NCBI GenBank assembly: GCA_964427535.1
Contig: CAYRVF010000140.1
Span: 1 to 12,340 of the forward strand
DNA length: 12,340 nucleotides
DNA from: CAYRVF01 sp964427535
Lineage (GTDB): Bacteria > Chloroflexota > Ktedonobacteria > Ktedonobacterales > JADMIN01
Direction of reading: 5' to 3'
Shown one piece after another: positions 1 through 6,846 of the stretch. The notes below the pieces were generated by a model. It did not search any database, had not been told where the DNA came from, and saw nothing but the letters and a program-made list of their open reading frames with translations. The position numbers and the translations under genes were made by a program. The first letter of the stretch is position 1. Each line of letters opens with the position of its first letter.

Positions 1-860
1 TCAGCCCGCGCTACGCCCGCGAGATCCTGACGCCCGACTTCGGCGAGCGGCTCGATCCGCTGCTGCGCGAGCGCAAAGACCGGCTCTACGGCATCCTCAA
101 CGGCATCGACACGGAGGAGCTCGACCCGGCGAACGACCCCTACATCGCCCAGCCGTTCGATGCCTTCTCGCTCGAGCGGCGGCCCGAGAACAAGCGCTTT
201 CTGCAGGACCTGTGTAAGCTGCCCGTCGCCAGCGATGTCCCGCTGGTCGGTATCATCTCGCGTCTGACCGATCAGAAGGGCTTCGATCTGCTCGATCAGG
301 TGGTGGTGCCGCTCATCGATCAGGGCATCCAGCTCGTCGTCTCGGGCACCGGCGACCAGCACTATCATCAGATGTTCCACCAGCTCGCCGCGCGCTACCC
401 GAAGCAGGTCTCGGTCCACCTGACCTTCAACGCCGAGGTCAGCCAGCGCATCTACGCCGGCTCCGACATGCTGCTGATGCCCTCGCGCTTCGAGCCGTGC
501 GGCCTGACACAGATGGTGGCGATGCGCTACGGCAGCATCCCCATCGTCCACCGCACCGGCGGGCTGGCCGATACCGTGCAGGAGTTCGACCCGGCAACCA
601 GCACCGGCAATGGCTTCTCGTTCCCGCGCTACGACCCGTTCCAGCTCTTCTCGTCGGTCGTCCGTGCACTGGAGGCGTACAAGTTCCGCGAGGCCTGGCG
701 CGACCTGATGCAGCGCGCGATGCTCGCCGACTACTCCTGGGATGCCTCGGCCGAGCAGTATGTCGCGCTGTACCGGCGGGCGCGCGAGTTGCGGCGCATC
801 ACCGTGGGACGCACGAGCGACCGGCTGAGCGAGGCCAGCGGCCCGGCGGACGGGAGATAG
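1..860 (+). CDS. glgA: Glycogen synthase, GT5 family (5'-truncated)
   Basis: The C-terminal 285 residues of a glycogen/starch synthase, which moves glucose from ADP-glucose (or UDP-glucose) onto the non-reducing end of an alpha-1,4-glucan in the cytoplasm. The frame is open from base 3 to the TAG at 858-860; the N-terminal Rossmann domain lies upstream of the window. Visible family signatures are NGIDTEELDP (about 100-129), the SRLTDQKGFDLL nucleotide-sugar loop (258-293, with the Lys of the R-x4-K motif), and the donor-binding block SRFEPCGLTQM followed by AMRYGSIPIVHRTGGLADTV (483-575), which contains the E-x7-E-like region typical of GT-B glycosyltransferases. The last ~20 residues (RRITVGRTSDRLSEASGPADGR) extend past the usual family end and look disordered. 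The next gene starts 2 bp after the stop, so the two are probably co-transcribed. The family is clear; ADP-glucose preference is assumed from bacterial GT5 members. Confidence 0.95.
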   Translation, partial: SPRYAREILTPDFGERLDPLLRERKDRLYGILNGIDTEELDPANDPYIAQPFDAFSLERRPENKRFLQDLCKLPVASDVPLVGIISRLTDQKGFDLLDQVVVPLIDQGIQLVVSGTGDQHYHQMFHQLAARYPKQVSVHLTFNAEVSQRIYAGSDMLLMPSRFEPCGLTQMVAMRYGSIPIVHRTGGLADTVQEFDPATSTGNGFSFPRYDPFQLFSSVVRALEAYKFREAWRDLMQRAMLADYSWDASAEQYVALYRRARELRRITVGRTSDRLSEASGPADGR

Positions 861-862
861 GC

Positions 863-2008
863 ATGGTGGCGCGCGACGACACTCCGGCGATCGATCACCT
901 GCCCGATCTCGTGGCCGCGCTGTCGCCCCGCGAGCGCGGGCTGTTCGAGCGCCTCTTCGCAGTGGCCGTCGCCGAGGGCGAGACCGTGCCGCCCACCGAG
1001 ATGGCGCCGTGGATCGAGCGCACCTTCGGCTCCCTCCAGGCGGTGCGCCGGCAACGCGTGGTGCGCATACACAACCGCTGGACCTTCGAGGGCGCGATCT
1101 TCAATCCGCTGCGGGCGCACCGGCCGGGCAGCGGCACCACCACCGCCGCCTCGCCGGAGGGCGCTGCCGCGCTGCGAGAGCGCATCGACGCCGCCCACGA
1201 TGACGACTTCTGCCATCCCCTCACCCGCACGCCCGCCGACACGTTTGGGCGTATCCATGGGCCGCACGTCGTGACCTCGGCCAACGTCGCGATGGCGGAC
1301 GGCTGGCATGGCGTCGCGATCTTCGACCGGCATGACCCGTTGGCCATCGATCCGCCGCTCGTCGACGATGTGCTGCGGGTAGGCGAGGAGTGGGCGGCGC
1401 GGGCTCATCGGGACGACCCCGAGGCCCGACACATGTTTCTGCTCTGGAATGCCCTGTGGCGGGCGGGCGCGTCGCTCATCCACGGGCACACACAGATGCT
1501 CCTGAGCCACCACATGCCGCAGGCGCGCGTCGAGCTGTGGCGCGCGGCGGCACTGCGCTACGCCCAGGAGACGGGCGGAGACTACTTCGCCGACCTGATC
1601 GAGGTCCACGAGGTGCTCGGCCTGGGCTTCACGTCGGCGAGCGGCGTGCGCGGCTTCGCCTCCCTCACGCCGGTGAAGGAGCGCGAGGCAGTGGTGTTCG
1701 CGCGCGCCAGCGTCCTGCCCAACCGGCTTGGGCTGAGCGCGCTGGCACGTCCGCTGGCGCATGTGCTGGAGCGCGCGAACACGCGCATGGGGGTGCGCTC
1801 GTTCAACGTCGCGGTCTTCGGCCCGCCCTATGGCGACCGCACTGGCTGGGACGGCTTCCCCGTCGTCGCGCGCTTCGTCGACCGCGGCAATCCGCTCTCG
1901 CCGACCTCCGACATCGGCGCCATGGAGCTCTTCGGCAGCAGCGTTGTCGCCGCCGACCCCTTCGATGTCGCGCGCGACCTGCTGGAAGAGCGTCCGGCCG
2001 GCTGGTAG
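863..2008 (+). CDS. GalT-like HIT-superfamily nucleotidyltransferase (sugar-1-phosphate / NDP-sugar)
   Basis: A 381-residue protein. ATG 863 is chosen because GGGAG sits 6 nt upstream (852-856) and the glgA stop is 2 bp away. It resembles galactose-1-phosphate uridylyltransferase: an N-terminal FEGAIFNPLRAHRP block (76-88), a central FGRIHGPHVVTSANVAMADGWHGVAIFDRHDPL strand-loop region (about 128-160), and the active-site motif GASLIHGHTQ (202-211). H207-G-H209-T-Q211 aligns with the HPHGQ motif, in which the second His is the uridylylated nucleophile. Only one Cys is present (C117), so the CxxC zinc site of E. coli-type GalT is absent. In that respect it is closer to the ADP-glucose phosphorylase/ATP-adenylyltransferase branch. 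Position behind glgA suggests a role in ADP-glucose or Glc-1-P/Gal-1-P turnover, which is inference. Substrate is not decided by the sequence; the fold and catalytic motif are fairly secure. Confidence 0.82.
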   Translation: MVARDDTPAIDHLPDLVAALSPRERGLFERLFAVAVAEGETVPPTEMAPWIERTFGSLQAVRRQRVVRIHNRWTFEGAIFNPLRAHRPGSGTTTAASPEGAAALRERIDAAHDDDFCHPLTRTPADTFGRIHGPHVVTSANVAMADGWHGVAIFDRHDPLAIDPPLVDDVLRVGEEWAARAHRDDPEARHMFLLWNALWRAGASLIHGHTQMLLSHHMPQARVELWRAAALRYAQETGGDYFADLIEVHEVLGLGFTSASGVRGFASLTPVKEREAVVFARASVLPNRLGLSALARPLAHVLERANTRMGVRSFNVAVFGPPYGDRTGWDGFPVVARFVDRGNPLSPTSDIGAMELFGSSVVAADPFDVARDLLEERPAGW

Positions 2009-2114
2009 GGCGTGCGCTCGCCATCCACACCATCCGCAGCTCAGCCATCCGGCACGAAACTGGCGTAGGGAGTCGTATGCGCGTTGTGCTGTGTGGAGGA
2101 CTCGGGAGGAGCAC

Positions 2115-2525
2115 ATGGCGGCGACCCATATCATGGTCATCAACGACACCGAAGAGATTCTCGACACCTTTCGCATCTTGCTGGAGGACGAAGGCTATCG
2201 TGTGACGCTCTTCTCGTTCGCTCCCAAGGAGATCGATGAGGTCGAGCGCGTCCACCCCGATCTGGTCATCCTGGATCTGATGTTCGGGGCCGAGAATCTG
2301 GGCTGGCAGTTGCTCGAGAAGCTGAAGCTGCGCCGCTCTACCGCGTCCATTCCGGTCATCATCTGCACGGCCGCGACGCACGAGGTGCGCGAGATCGAAG
2401 GCCAGCTCACCGCGCAAGGCGTGATGCTCGTCGCCAAACCGTTTGACATCGATACGCTGCTGACGGCGATCCAGACCCTCCTCGATGAGAAGAAGAACAT
2501 CCGCAAGCTGCGCGATAGCGAGTGA
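2115..2525 (+). CDS. Single-domain response regulator (CheY-like receiver)
   Basis: A 136-residue protein that is only a receiver domain. ATG 2115 has GGAGGA at 2105-2110, 4 nt away; the frame stays open upstream but overlaps the previous gene. Receiver landmarks: acidic pocket N10-D11 (the first of the usual two Asp is Asn), phospho-acceptor D54 in DLVILDLMFG, T85 in VIICTA, and K108-P109 in VAKPFDIDTL. The length fits one receiver plus a short charged tail (DEKKNIRKLRDSE). There is no DNA-binding or enzymatic output domain, so it would act by protein contact or in a phosphorelay. No histidine kinase is nearby, so it is an orphan. It is separated from the GalT-like gene by 106 bp and could be read from its own promoter, although I could not find a convincing one. 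Confidence 0.93.
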   Translation: MAATHIMVINDTEEILDTFRILLEDEGYRVTLFSFAPKEIDEVERVHPDLVILDLMFGAENLGWQLLEKLKLRRSTASIPVIICTAATHEVREIEGQLTAQGVMLVAKPFDIDTLLTAIQTLLDEKKNIRKLRDSE

Positions 2526-2570
2526 CGCCCCCTGGTCGGCACGACACGCGCCGCACAGGGGGACGGACCT

Positions 2571-2595
2571 CACCCCCTACCCTCAAGGGAAGGGG
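2571..2595. repeat. G/C-rich hairpin repeat, left half of a convergent pair
   Basis: CCCCTACCCT (2574-2583) and AGGGAAGGGG (2586-2595) are inverted repeats with one mismatch and a 2-nt loop. The unit follows the response-regulator stop by about 50 bp and belongs to the same family as the other C-run/G-run hairpins in this window. It may also act as a transcription terminator between the convergent genes. Confidence 0.7.
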
Positions 2596-2686
2596 CCGCT
2601 ATTCGGGCGTTTGCACTGCTGGTTGCGGAGTCGCTCACCACAGCCGTGTGGTCTTCGTGCCGTCCGAGATACCGCCTGCCTCACGA

Positions 2687-2730
2687 CCCCTTCCCTCTAA
2701 GGGAAGGGGGTAGAGGGTTAGGTTCTGTCG
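2687..2730. repeat. G/C-rich hairpin repeat, right half, running into the oxidoreductase stop codon
   Basis: CCCCTTCCCT (2687-2696) and AGGGAAGGGG (2700-2709) form a perfect 10-bp stem with a 3-nt loop. The unit continues with GGTAGAGGGTTAGGTTCTG, which matches, with a few changes, the tail of the copy at 9983-10024. The tail contains the TTA (2718-2720) that is the stop codon of the reverse-strand oxidoreductase, so the repeat may supply that gene's last codons. With 2571-2595 it forms an inverted pair around about 90 bp. Confidence 0.72.
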
Positions 2731-4028
2731 GTCGCGCCCTCCCGCAGGCTGGCGAGGCCGAAGGCGGGATCGGCCAGCAGTGCGGCGTCGTGTACAAGTG
2801 TGTTCGCGGCGATGAGGTCGCGCAGCAGGTCCATCTGTGCGTCGTCGTTGACCATCAGCGCGGCGCGCAGCGTCTCGTCGGCGACGTAGAGCGCGGTGAA
2901 GCTGTCCTGGCCGGGGTCGCCGCGGACGACGATCTGCATGGTGCTCAGCGGGTAGCCGACCATGTTGATGGAGAGGTCGAACTGGTCGGAGAAGAAGTAG
3001 GGCACGTGTCGGTACGTCTCGCTGGCGCCCGCCATGTTCGCGCCCGCCACCTGCCCTGACGCGATGGCGTTGTCCCAGTGCTCGAAGTGCATGCGCCCCG
3101 CGACCGGGTCCGGATAGGCCGCGACATCGCCCGCGACGAAGATATCGGGCGCGCTGGCGCGTAAGTGCTCATCCGTCACGATGCCGTTACGTGGGTCGAC
3201 GTCCAGCCCGGCGGTGGCCGCGAGCTCGGTGTTGAGCTGGATGCCGATGGCGACGACGGCCAGCGTGGCGGGCAGCTCGAACGGCTCGGCGTTCTCGTCG
3301 CTCGTGTTGCGCACCCGGATGCCCGCGAGGCGCCCGTCATCGTTCGCGAGAAACGCCTCCACGACATGCGAGTAGTAGGTAGCCACGCCGCGCCGGGTGA
3401 ACTGGCCCTCCAGATAATCGGCGAGTCCCTGCGAGAGGATCGTCTGCCACGGGCGCTGCATCGGCTCCACCAGCGCGACCCGTTGGCCGAGGAAGCGCGC
3501 GACCGCCGCTGCCTCCAGCCCGATGAACCCTGAGCCGATGACAGCGACGTCCTGCGTGGGCGTCGCGAAGTCCGCCCGCAGCGCGTCGGCGTCGGCCAGC
3601 GTGCGCAAATAGCGCACACCCGGCAGCCCCGCGCCAGGGATGTCGAGCGCGCGAGGACGACCGCCCGTGGCGAGCAGCAGCCGCCGGTAGCGCAGCATCG
3701 CACCGCTCGCCAGCCGGACCGTGTGGGCGGCGGCGTCGAGCGCGACAGCCGGGTCGCCCTCGATCAGTTCGACGCGCTGCTCCTGATACCACTCCGGTAG
3801 GTGCACATACACGCCGCCGTTGCCATAGGTGCCCTCGGCGGCAATCTCGCCGCGCAGGTACTCCTTCGAGAGCGGCGGGCGGTGGTACGGCGGCTGGGGC
3901 TCAGCGGCGACGATCACGATGCCGCCGTTCGCGTCGCGCGCGCGAATCGCCTCTGCCGCCGTAGCCGAGGCGAGCCCTCCGCCGATGAGCAGGTAGTCGA
4001 CGTCGCGTGCTGCGCCTGCTGCTGTCAT
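2718..4028 (-). CDS. FAD-dependent NAD(P)H:ferredoxin reductase-type oxidoreductase
   Basis: A 436-residue flavoprotein of the pyridine nucleotide-disulfide oxidoreductase superfamily, closest in style to ferredoxin/rubredoxin reductase components of oxygenases (BphA4 type) and AIF-like proteins. ATG 4028 is preferred over a start 17 codons upstream because AAGGAG (4036-4041 on the plus strand) lies 7 nt before it. Landmarks: FAD dinucleotide fold DYLLIGGGLASATAA (11-25), the family word PPYHRPPLSKEYLRG (46-60), ATGGRP before the NAD domain, the second Rossmann motif VIGSGFIGLEAAAVARFLG, the FAD-contacting FVAGDVAAYPDP, HFEHWDNAIASGQVAG, and a reductase C-terminal domain (YFFSDQFDLSINMVG). 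No redox-active CxxC is seen. It would pass electrons from NAD(P)H to a ferredoxin or Rieske partner, but no such partner is encoded here. It appears to be monocistronic. Confidence 0.9.
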   Translation of the reverse strand: MTAAGAARDVDYLLIGGGLASATAAEAIRARDANGGIVIVAAEPQPPYHRPPLSKEYLRGEIAAEGTYGNGGVYVHLPEWYQEQRVELIEGDPAVALDAAAHTVRLASGAMLRYRRLLLATGGRPRALDIPGAGLPGVRYLRTLADADALRADFATPTQDVAVIGSGFIGLEAAAVARFLGQRVALVEPMQRPWQTILSQGLADYLEGQFTRRGVATYYSHVVEAFLANDDGRLAGIRVRNTSDENAEPFELPATLAVVAIGIQLNTELAATAGLDVDPRNGIVTDEHLRASAPDIFVAGDVAAYPDPVAGRMHFEHWDNAIASGQVAGANMAGASETYRHVPYFFSDQFDLSINMVGYPLSTMQIVVRGDPGQDSFTALYVADETLRAALMVNDDAQMDLLRDLIAANTLVHDAALLADPAFGLASLREGATDRT

Positions 4029-4089
4029 GGGAATGCTCCTTCTTTGCCCGTCCGCCGCTGGCCGGTAGCGCACCCACATGGGAAGCCGC

Positions 4090-4109
4090 GTGCCATGCCG
4101 TGCCGTGCC
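4090..4109. repeat. Four tandem pentamers RTGCC in the oxidoreductase leader
   Basis: GTGCC ATGCC GTGCC GTGCC occur head to tail between the predicted promoter (4123-4131) and the start codon (4028) of the reverse-strand oxidoreductase. It is a small tandem repeat with unknown role and could vary in copy number by slippage. Confidence 0.6.
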
Positions 4110-4122
4110 ATGTCCACTAGGT

Positions 4123-4131
4123 TATATAGCA
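4123..4131 (-). promoter_or_regulatory. Probable extended -10 promoter of the oxidoreductase gene
   Basis: On the reverse strand this reads TGCTATATA, an extended -10 (TG-N-TATATA) in an otherwise GC-rich stretch. It lies about 95 nt upstream of the start codon at 4028. No good -35 hexamer is found at the normal spacing, which is tolerable for an extended -10. Assignment rests on the motif alone. Confidence 0.45.
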
Positions 4132-4172
4132 CACGCCTGCCTGCATGCACGGAACCTCCGCGCCGGAGCGGA

Positions 4173-4214
4173 CAAGTGGCGGCATCCGAGACGTGTCTCG
4201 AATGCCGCCACTTG
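4173..4214 (-). terminator. Long hairpin downstream of the Asp-box gene, probable terminator
   Basis: A 20-bp inverted repeat with one mismatch and a 2-nt centre (4173-4192 against 4195-4214; arms begin CAAGTGGCGGCAT). It begins about 30 nt past the stop of the reverse-strand Asp-box gene (4245). No T-run follows on either strand, so it is not a canonical intrinsic terminator; it could stabilise the mRNA 3' end. It is unrelated in sequence to the C-run/G-run repeat family. Confidence 0.6.
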
Positions 4215-4244
4215 GGAACGCAGGTAGAGAAATGGCGCGGACCG

Positions 4245-5954
4245 CTACGGCAGGTAGCGCTGGACGACAAATGTTGTGGTTGCCGACTGTGAGGATGCCG
4301 ACGGACCGGATATACCCGGTGTTGGTGTAGGGGGCGCCGCGCTTGAGGTTGATCTGCCGGAAGACGAGCTTGCTGGCGTGGGCTGCAGCACGACTGTCGT
4401 CGTCTCTTGGGCTGTGAACGTGTAGTAGATGTCGCCGCCGGATTTGTCGTGCGCGACGAGCACATACTGCATGGGACTCCGGAGGGAGCCCGTGACTTGG
4501 CGCCAGGATGTCTGGCCCGCCTTCCAGGCGTAGAGCGCAGACGTAGCGTTCGCACTTTGCTGGGCCGCGCCAGCCACAAGGATCGCGCCATCACTGGAGA
4601 CACCGATGGGTACAGCAACACCCGTGGCGTTCGGGAAGCCCTGTGTGGGCGCTGGCTGCCACGTCTGGCCTCCGTCTGCAGTCACGCGCAAACTTGTCTG
4701 GTCATTCTGTACCTGAACCGTATGCTGGCTAGAGATCGCGGCGGGCATGTAGATGTAGACAAGCGGGTGCGCCGCGTCCACGCCCGGCGTCACCGTCATA
4801 TTCTCGGCCACAGGTGTCGGAAGCTCGGCAGAGTGTGTCCAGGTTCCTCCCGCGTCGGAACTATGCCAAAGCGAGAGCGTGGAGAGCGCTTCGTTATCAC
4901 ATCCCGCGTTCGCGGTAATGGCGAAGAGGTCCGACCCGGAGGGAGACGGCGCGAAATCACACACATCCTGTCCCGCGAGGCCTGTATCGATGGAACTCCA
5001 CGTCGTGCCGCCGTCGCTGCTCGCCACCATGTGGTAGCCGGGGCCAAACGCGCTCAGACCAAGCCCAACCGCCGCGTAAAGGCGGCTCCCCTGGGCCTTG
5101 AGCAGGCTCCAGCCGGGCTGTGCGAACGTCTGATTGACCGAGGCGAGAACGCCCTGGACGGGCAGGTGCAGCGCGGCCCAGGTGCTGCCACCATCGCGGC
5201 TGATGAATTGGTAGCTGCACGGAATGTACCCCGACTTGCGCCCACCGCTCGGCGTTGCCGGGCAGTTCGCGCCGAGCAGGGACGAGTCCTGTGTCTGCAG
5301 CGTGACGAAAACCGTTCGGGCATCCAGCGGGCTAACGAAGATCTGCGCGTCCGAAGACTGCGACAGGTTCAGCGGCGTGCTGAGCGTGTGCCAGGTTGCT
5401 CCACTATCATCCGTCCGCTTGATGGTGAGCGGCGACGAATTCACCGTGTAGACCGTGTCGGGCGCGCTCGGTGCGATGGCGATCTGCTGGTAGGCCTCGT
5501 GTCGAATGTCGCTCGTGAAGGTGAGCCCATCCAACGTTACCCAGCGGCCATGGATGTCCTCTAGCGACGTTTTGGAGGCTGTACTCGTTCGCTGGAGCCC
5601 GTGTCCGGGGACGAAGCTATGCAGCAGCAGCGCGAAGAGCGCGATCACGGCGACGGCGACGACACTCGCCGCGATGCCGCGAAGACGTCCGTGTGGCATG
5701 TCTATGGGTCCTTTCAACGGAGCTGATGGAGGTGTGGCCTGCCTCAGAGGACGAGGGCGCTCACGGCGCGAGGACGGAGCCGCGCCCGCGAGTGTCTCGA
5801 CATAGGAGAGCAGCCGGTCCGGCGGTGGCATACGGCGGCGCCACGAGGCGGCATCCGCGTGCAATCGGCGCGCAATCTCCTCCAGCTCGGGTGGCAGTAT
5901 GTCAGTGGTATCTGAGGGATCGTGCTGATCGTGGGTGTGGCGCTCGTTCGTCAT
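4245..5954 (-). CDS. Membrane-anchored Asp-box (BNR) repeat protein, putative anti-sigma/sensor partner
   Basis: A 569-residue protein whose ATG (5954-5952) overlaps the sigma-factor TGA (5953-5951) as ATGA, with AAGGGAGGG 5 nt upstream, which indicates translational coupling. N-terminal cytoplasmic part of about 90 residues, including helix-like ELEEIARRLHADAASWRRRMPPPDRLLSYVETL (23-55). One membrane segment follows at about 92-114 (LRGIAASVVAVAVIALFALL). The outer part holds five Asp boxes of the S/T-x-D-x-G-x-x-W type: 181-188, 252-259, 313-319, 366-372 and 425-432, as in sialidase/BNR beta-propellers. A Ser/Thr/Pro-rich stretch (about 525-562) precedes the C-terminus. No sialidase catalytic FRIP motif was seen, so enzymatic sialidase activity is not supported. 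I infer a sensor or anti-sigma role from gene order; the N-terminus lacks the HxxxCxxC zinc anti-sigma motif. It may instead be a surface ligand-binding protein merely co-expressed with the sigma factor. Confidence 0.85.
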   Translation of the reverse strand: MTNERHTHDQHDPSDTTDILPPELEEIARRLHADAASWRRRMPPPDRLLSYVETLAGAAPSSRRERPRPLRQATPPSAPLKGPIDMPHGRLRGIAASVVAVAVIALFALLLHSFVPGHGLQRTSTASKTSLEDIHGRWVTLDGLTFTSDIRHEAYQQIAIAPSAPDTVYTVNSSPLTIKRTDDSGATWHTLSTPLNLSQSSDAQIFVSPLDARTVFVTLQTQDSSLLGANCPATPSGGRKSGYIPCSYQFISRDGGSTWAALHLPVQGVLASVNQTFAQPGWSLLKAQGSRLYAAVGLGLSAFGPGYHMVASSDGGTTWSSIDTGLAGQDVCDFAPSPSGSDLFAITANAGCDNEALSTLSLWHSSDAGGTWTHSAELPTPVAENMTVTPGVDAAHPLVYIYMPAAISSQHTVQVQNDQTSLRVTADGGQTWQPAPTQGFPNATGVAVPIGVSSDGAILVAGAAQQSANATSALYAWKAGQTSWRQVTGSLRSPMQYVLVAHDKSGGDIYYTFTAQETTTVVLQPTPASSSSGRSTSSAAPPTPTPGISGPSASSQSATTTFVVQRYLP

Positions 5955-6601
5955 TGGCGCCCTCCCTTCGGGTCGTCGAGGTACGGTGTATCAGATGGCT
6001 GGGCCAGGCGCTCGCGCAGCAGCCGCAGCGCCCGCCGCAGCCGTGTACGAACGGTCGCGGAAGGAATCGAGAGGGACGCCCCGATCTCGGTCGCATCCAT
6101 CCCGGCGTAGAAGCGGAGGACGACGATGAGGCGGAGATCATCGTCCAGGGTGTTCACGAGCTGGCGCAGATCGAGCGCGGCGGAATAGTCGCTGGTGCCG
6201 GGGTCGGCGTCGAGCATTACTAGCGTCTCGCTGGCGTCGCTCTCGTCTAACGGTTCCGTCAGGCGCCGCGTGGTCCCGAAGCGGCCGCGCTGCCAGTTCC
6301 GGCAGACGTTGACCGTGATGCGGAGCAGCCAGGACCGGGCCGCACCCACATCACGCAAGCTCGACCACGCCTGCCAGGCCCGCGTGATGGCTTCCTGCGC
6401 GGCATCCTCCGCGTCGGCGGGTCCAACAAGCGCGGTGGCGACACGCAGCATCGCCGGAACATGACCGGGAAGGACAGCGGCGAAATCGCCCGTCTCAGGC
6501 ACACCCGTGGCCACGGCTGTGTCCTCGCCGCCCCCCGTACGTGCGGCTGAGCCGACAGAGGCGCGCCTGCCGTGCTCGCGTCGCACATTCCCCCACTCCA
6601 T
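5951..6601 (-). CDS. ECF-type RNA polymerase sigma factor (sigma-70 family)
   Basis: A 216-residue ECF sigma factor that directs RNA polymerase to alternative promoters. ATG 6601 is chosen because AAGAAGGG (6610-6617 on the plus strand) lies 8 nt upstream; a GTG at 6643 would add 14 residues with poorer ribosome-binding support. Region sigma-2 is at about 46-107, with the core-binding/-10 motif DAEDAAQEAITRAWQAWSSL (63-82) and RSWLLRITVNVCRNWQR. Region sigma-4 is at about 150-200, with helix-turn-helix MDATEIGASLSIPSATVRTRLRRALRLLRERL (168-199). The sigma-3 domain is missing, as expected for ECF factors, and the N-terminal ~40 residues are a disordered extension. It is the first gene of a two-gene unit with the Asp-box membrane protein, which is the natural candidate for its regulator. 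Target promoters and the exact ECF group cannot be told from here. Confidence 0.95.
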   Translation of the reverse strand: MEWGNVRREHGRRASVGSAARTGGGEDTAVATGVPETGDFAAVLPGHVPAMLRVATALVGPADAEDAAQEAITRAWQAWSSLRDVGAARSWLLRITVNVCRNWQRGRFGTTRRLTEPLDESDASETLVMLDADPGTSDYSAALDLRQLVNTLDDDLRLIVVLRFYAGMDATEIGASLSIPSATVRTRLRRALRLLRERLAQPSDTPYLDDPKGGRQ

Positions 6602-6683
6602 GACGCCGTCCCTTCTTCGTGCGCACTGCGCTCGTCCTTCCACCCTAGAGGATGCAGGCGCGCAATGAAAGTGTTTTCAGAGG

Positions 6684-6836
6684 CCTCATCCCCCCGACCC
6701 CCTTCCCCTTGCGAGGGGAAGGGAAAGCAGGCGTGCGCGGATGCCGCGCAGAGGTGCAGCTACCTGCCATGCGCCACAATCTTCCAATGAGCTGCCCCTC
6801 CCCTCCAGGGGGAGGGGGTTGGGGGAGAGGTGGGGC
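6684..6836. repeat. Composite inverted hairpin element (REP/BIME-like), copy 1
   Basis: The left hairpin is CCCTTCCCCT (6700-6709) with AGGGGAAGGG (6714-6723), preceded by CCTCATCCCCCCGA. The right hairpin is CCCCTCCCC (6795-6803) with GGGGAGGGG (6809-6817), followed by GTTGGGGGAGAGG. The outer flanks are themselves roughly inverted. The interior carries AGCAGGCG (6726-6733) and CCACAATCT (6774-6782), both found at the matching places in the copy at 8664-8783. Shared spacer words show that the two are copies of one element and not chance G/C runs. Confidence 0.75.
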
Positions 6837-6846
6837 GTGATACAAT
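6819..6846 (+). promoter_or_regulatory. Probable hutH promoter, extended -10
   Basis: TGATACAAT (6838-6846) is an extended -10 box (TG-N-TACAAT) about 98 nt before the hutH start. TTGGGG (6819-6824) lies 16 bp upstream as a possible -35 and is supplied by the right arm of the composite repeat. The 13-mer GGCGTGATACAAT (6834-6846) recurs exactly upstream of the GAPDH gene. A second TACAAT occurs at about 6853-6858. Confidence 0.55.

Noticed and set aside
731..2176. Long open frame (481 codons) on the minus strand
   Set aside because: It lies antisense to the GalT-like gene, whose forward frame has a recognisable active site. The reverse translation is Arg/Ala/His-rich with no family motif; GC-rich coding DNA often leaves such shadows.
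2571..2730. CRISPR-like or insertion-sequence interpretation of the repeated hairpins
   Set aside because: The units are not evenly spaced, have no conserved spacers of constant length, and no transposase or cas gene is in the window.
4407..5564. Open frame of 385 codons on the plus strand
   Set aside because: It is antisense to the Asp-box protein, whose repeats and membrane segment are clear. The plus-strand translation is low-information and Arg-rich.
4245..5954. Sialidase enzyme call for the Asp-box protein
   Set aside because: Asp boxes alone are structural; no FRIP motif or catalytic Arg triad could be recognised.
6602..6643. Earlier GTG start for the sigma factor
   Set aside because: ATG 6601 has a better-placed AAGAAGGG, and the 14 extra residues add no sigma-factor similarity. 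The choice is probable, not certain.
6660..6687. GAAAAC word on the reverse strand as an ECF autoregulatory -35
   Set aside because: No matching -10 motif at ECF spacing; the word alone is too short to support a promoter.
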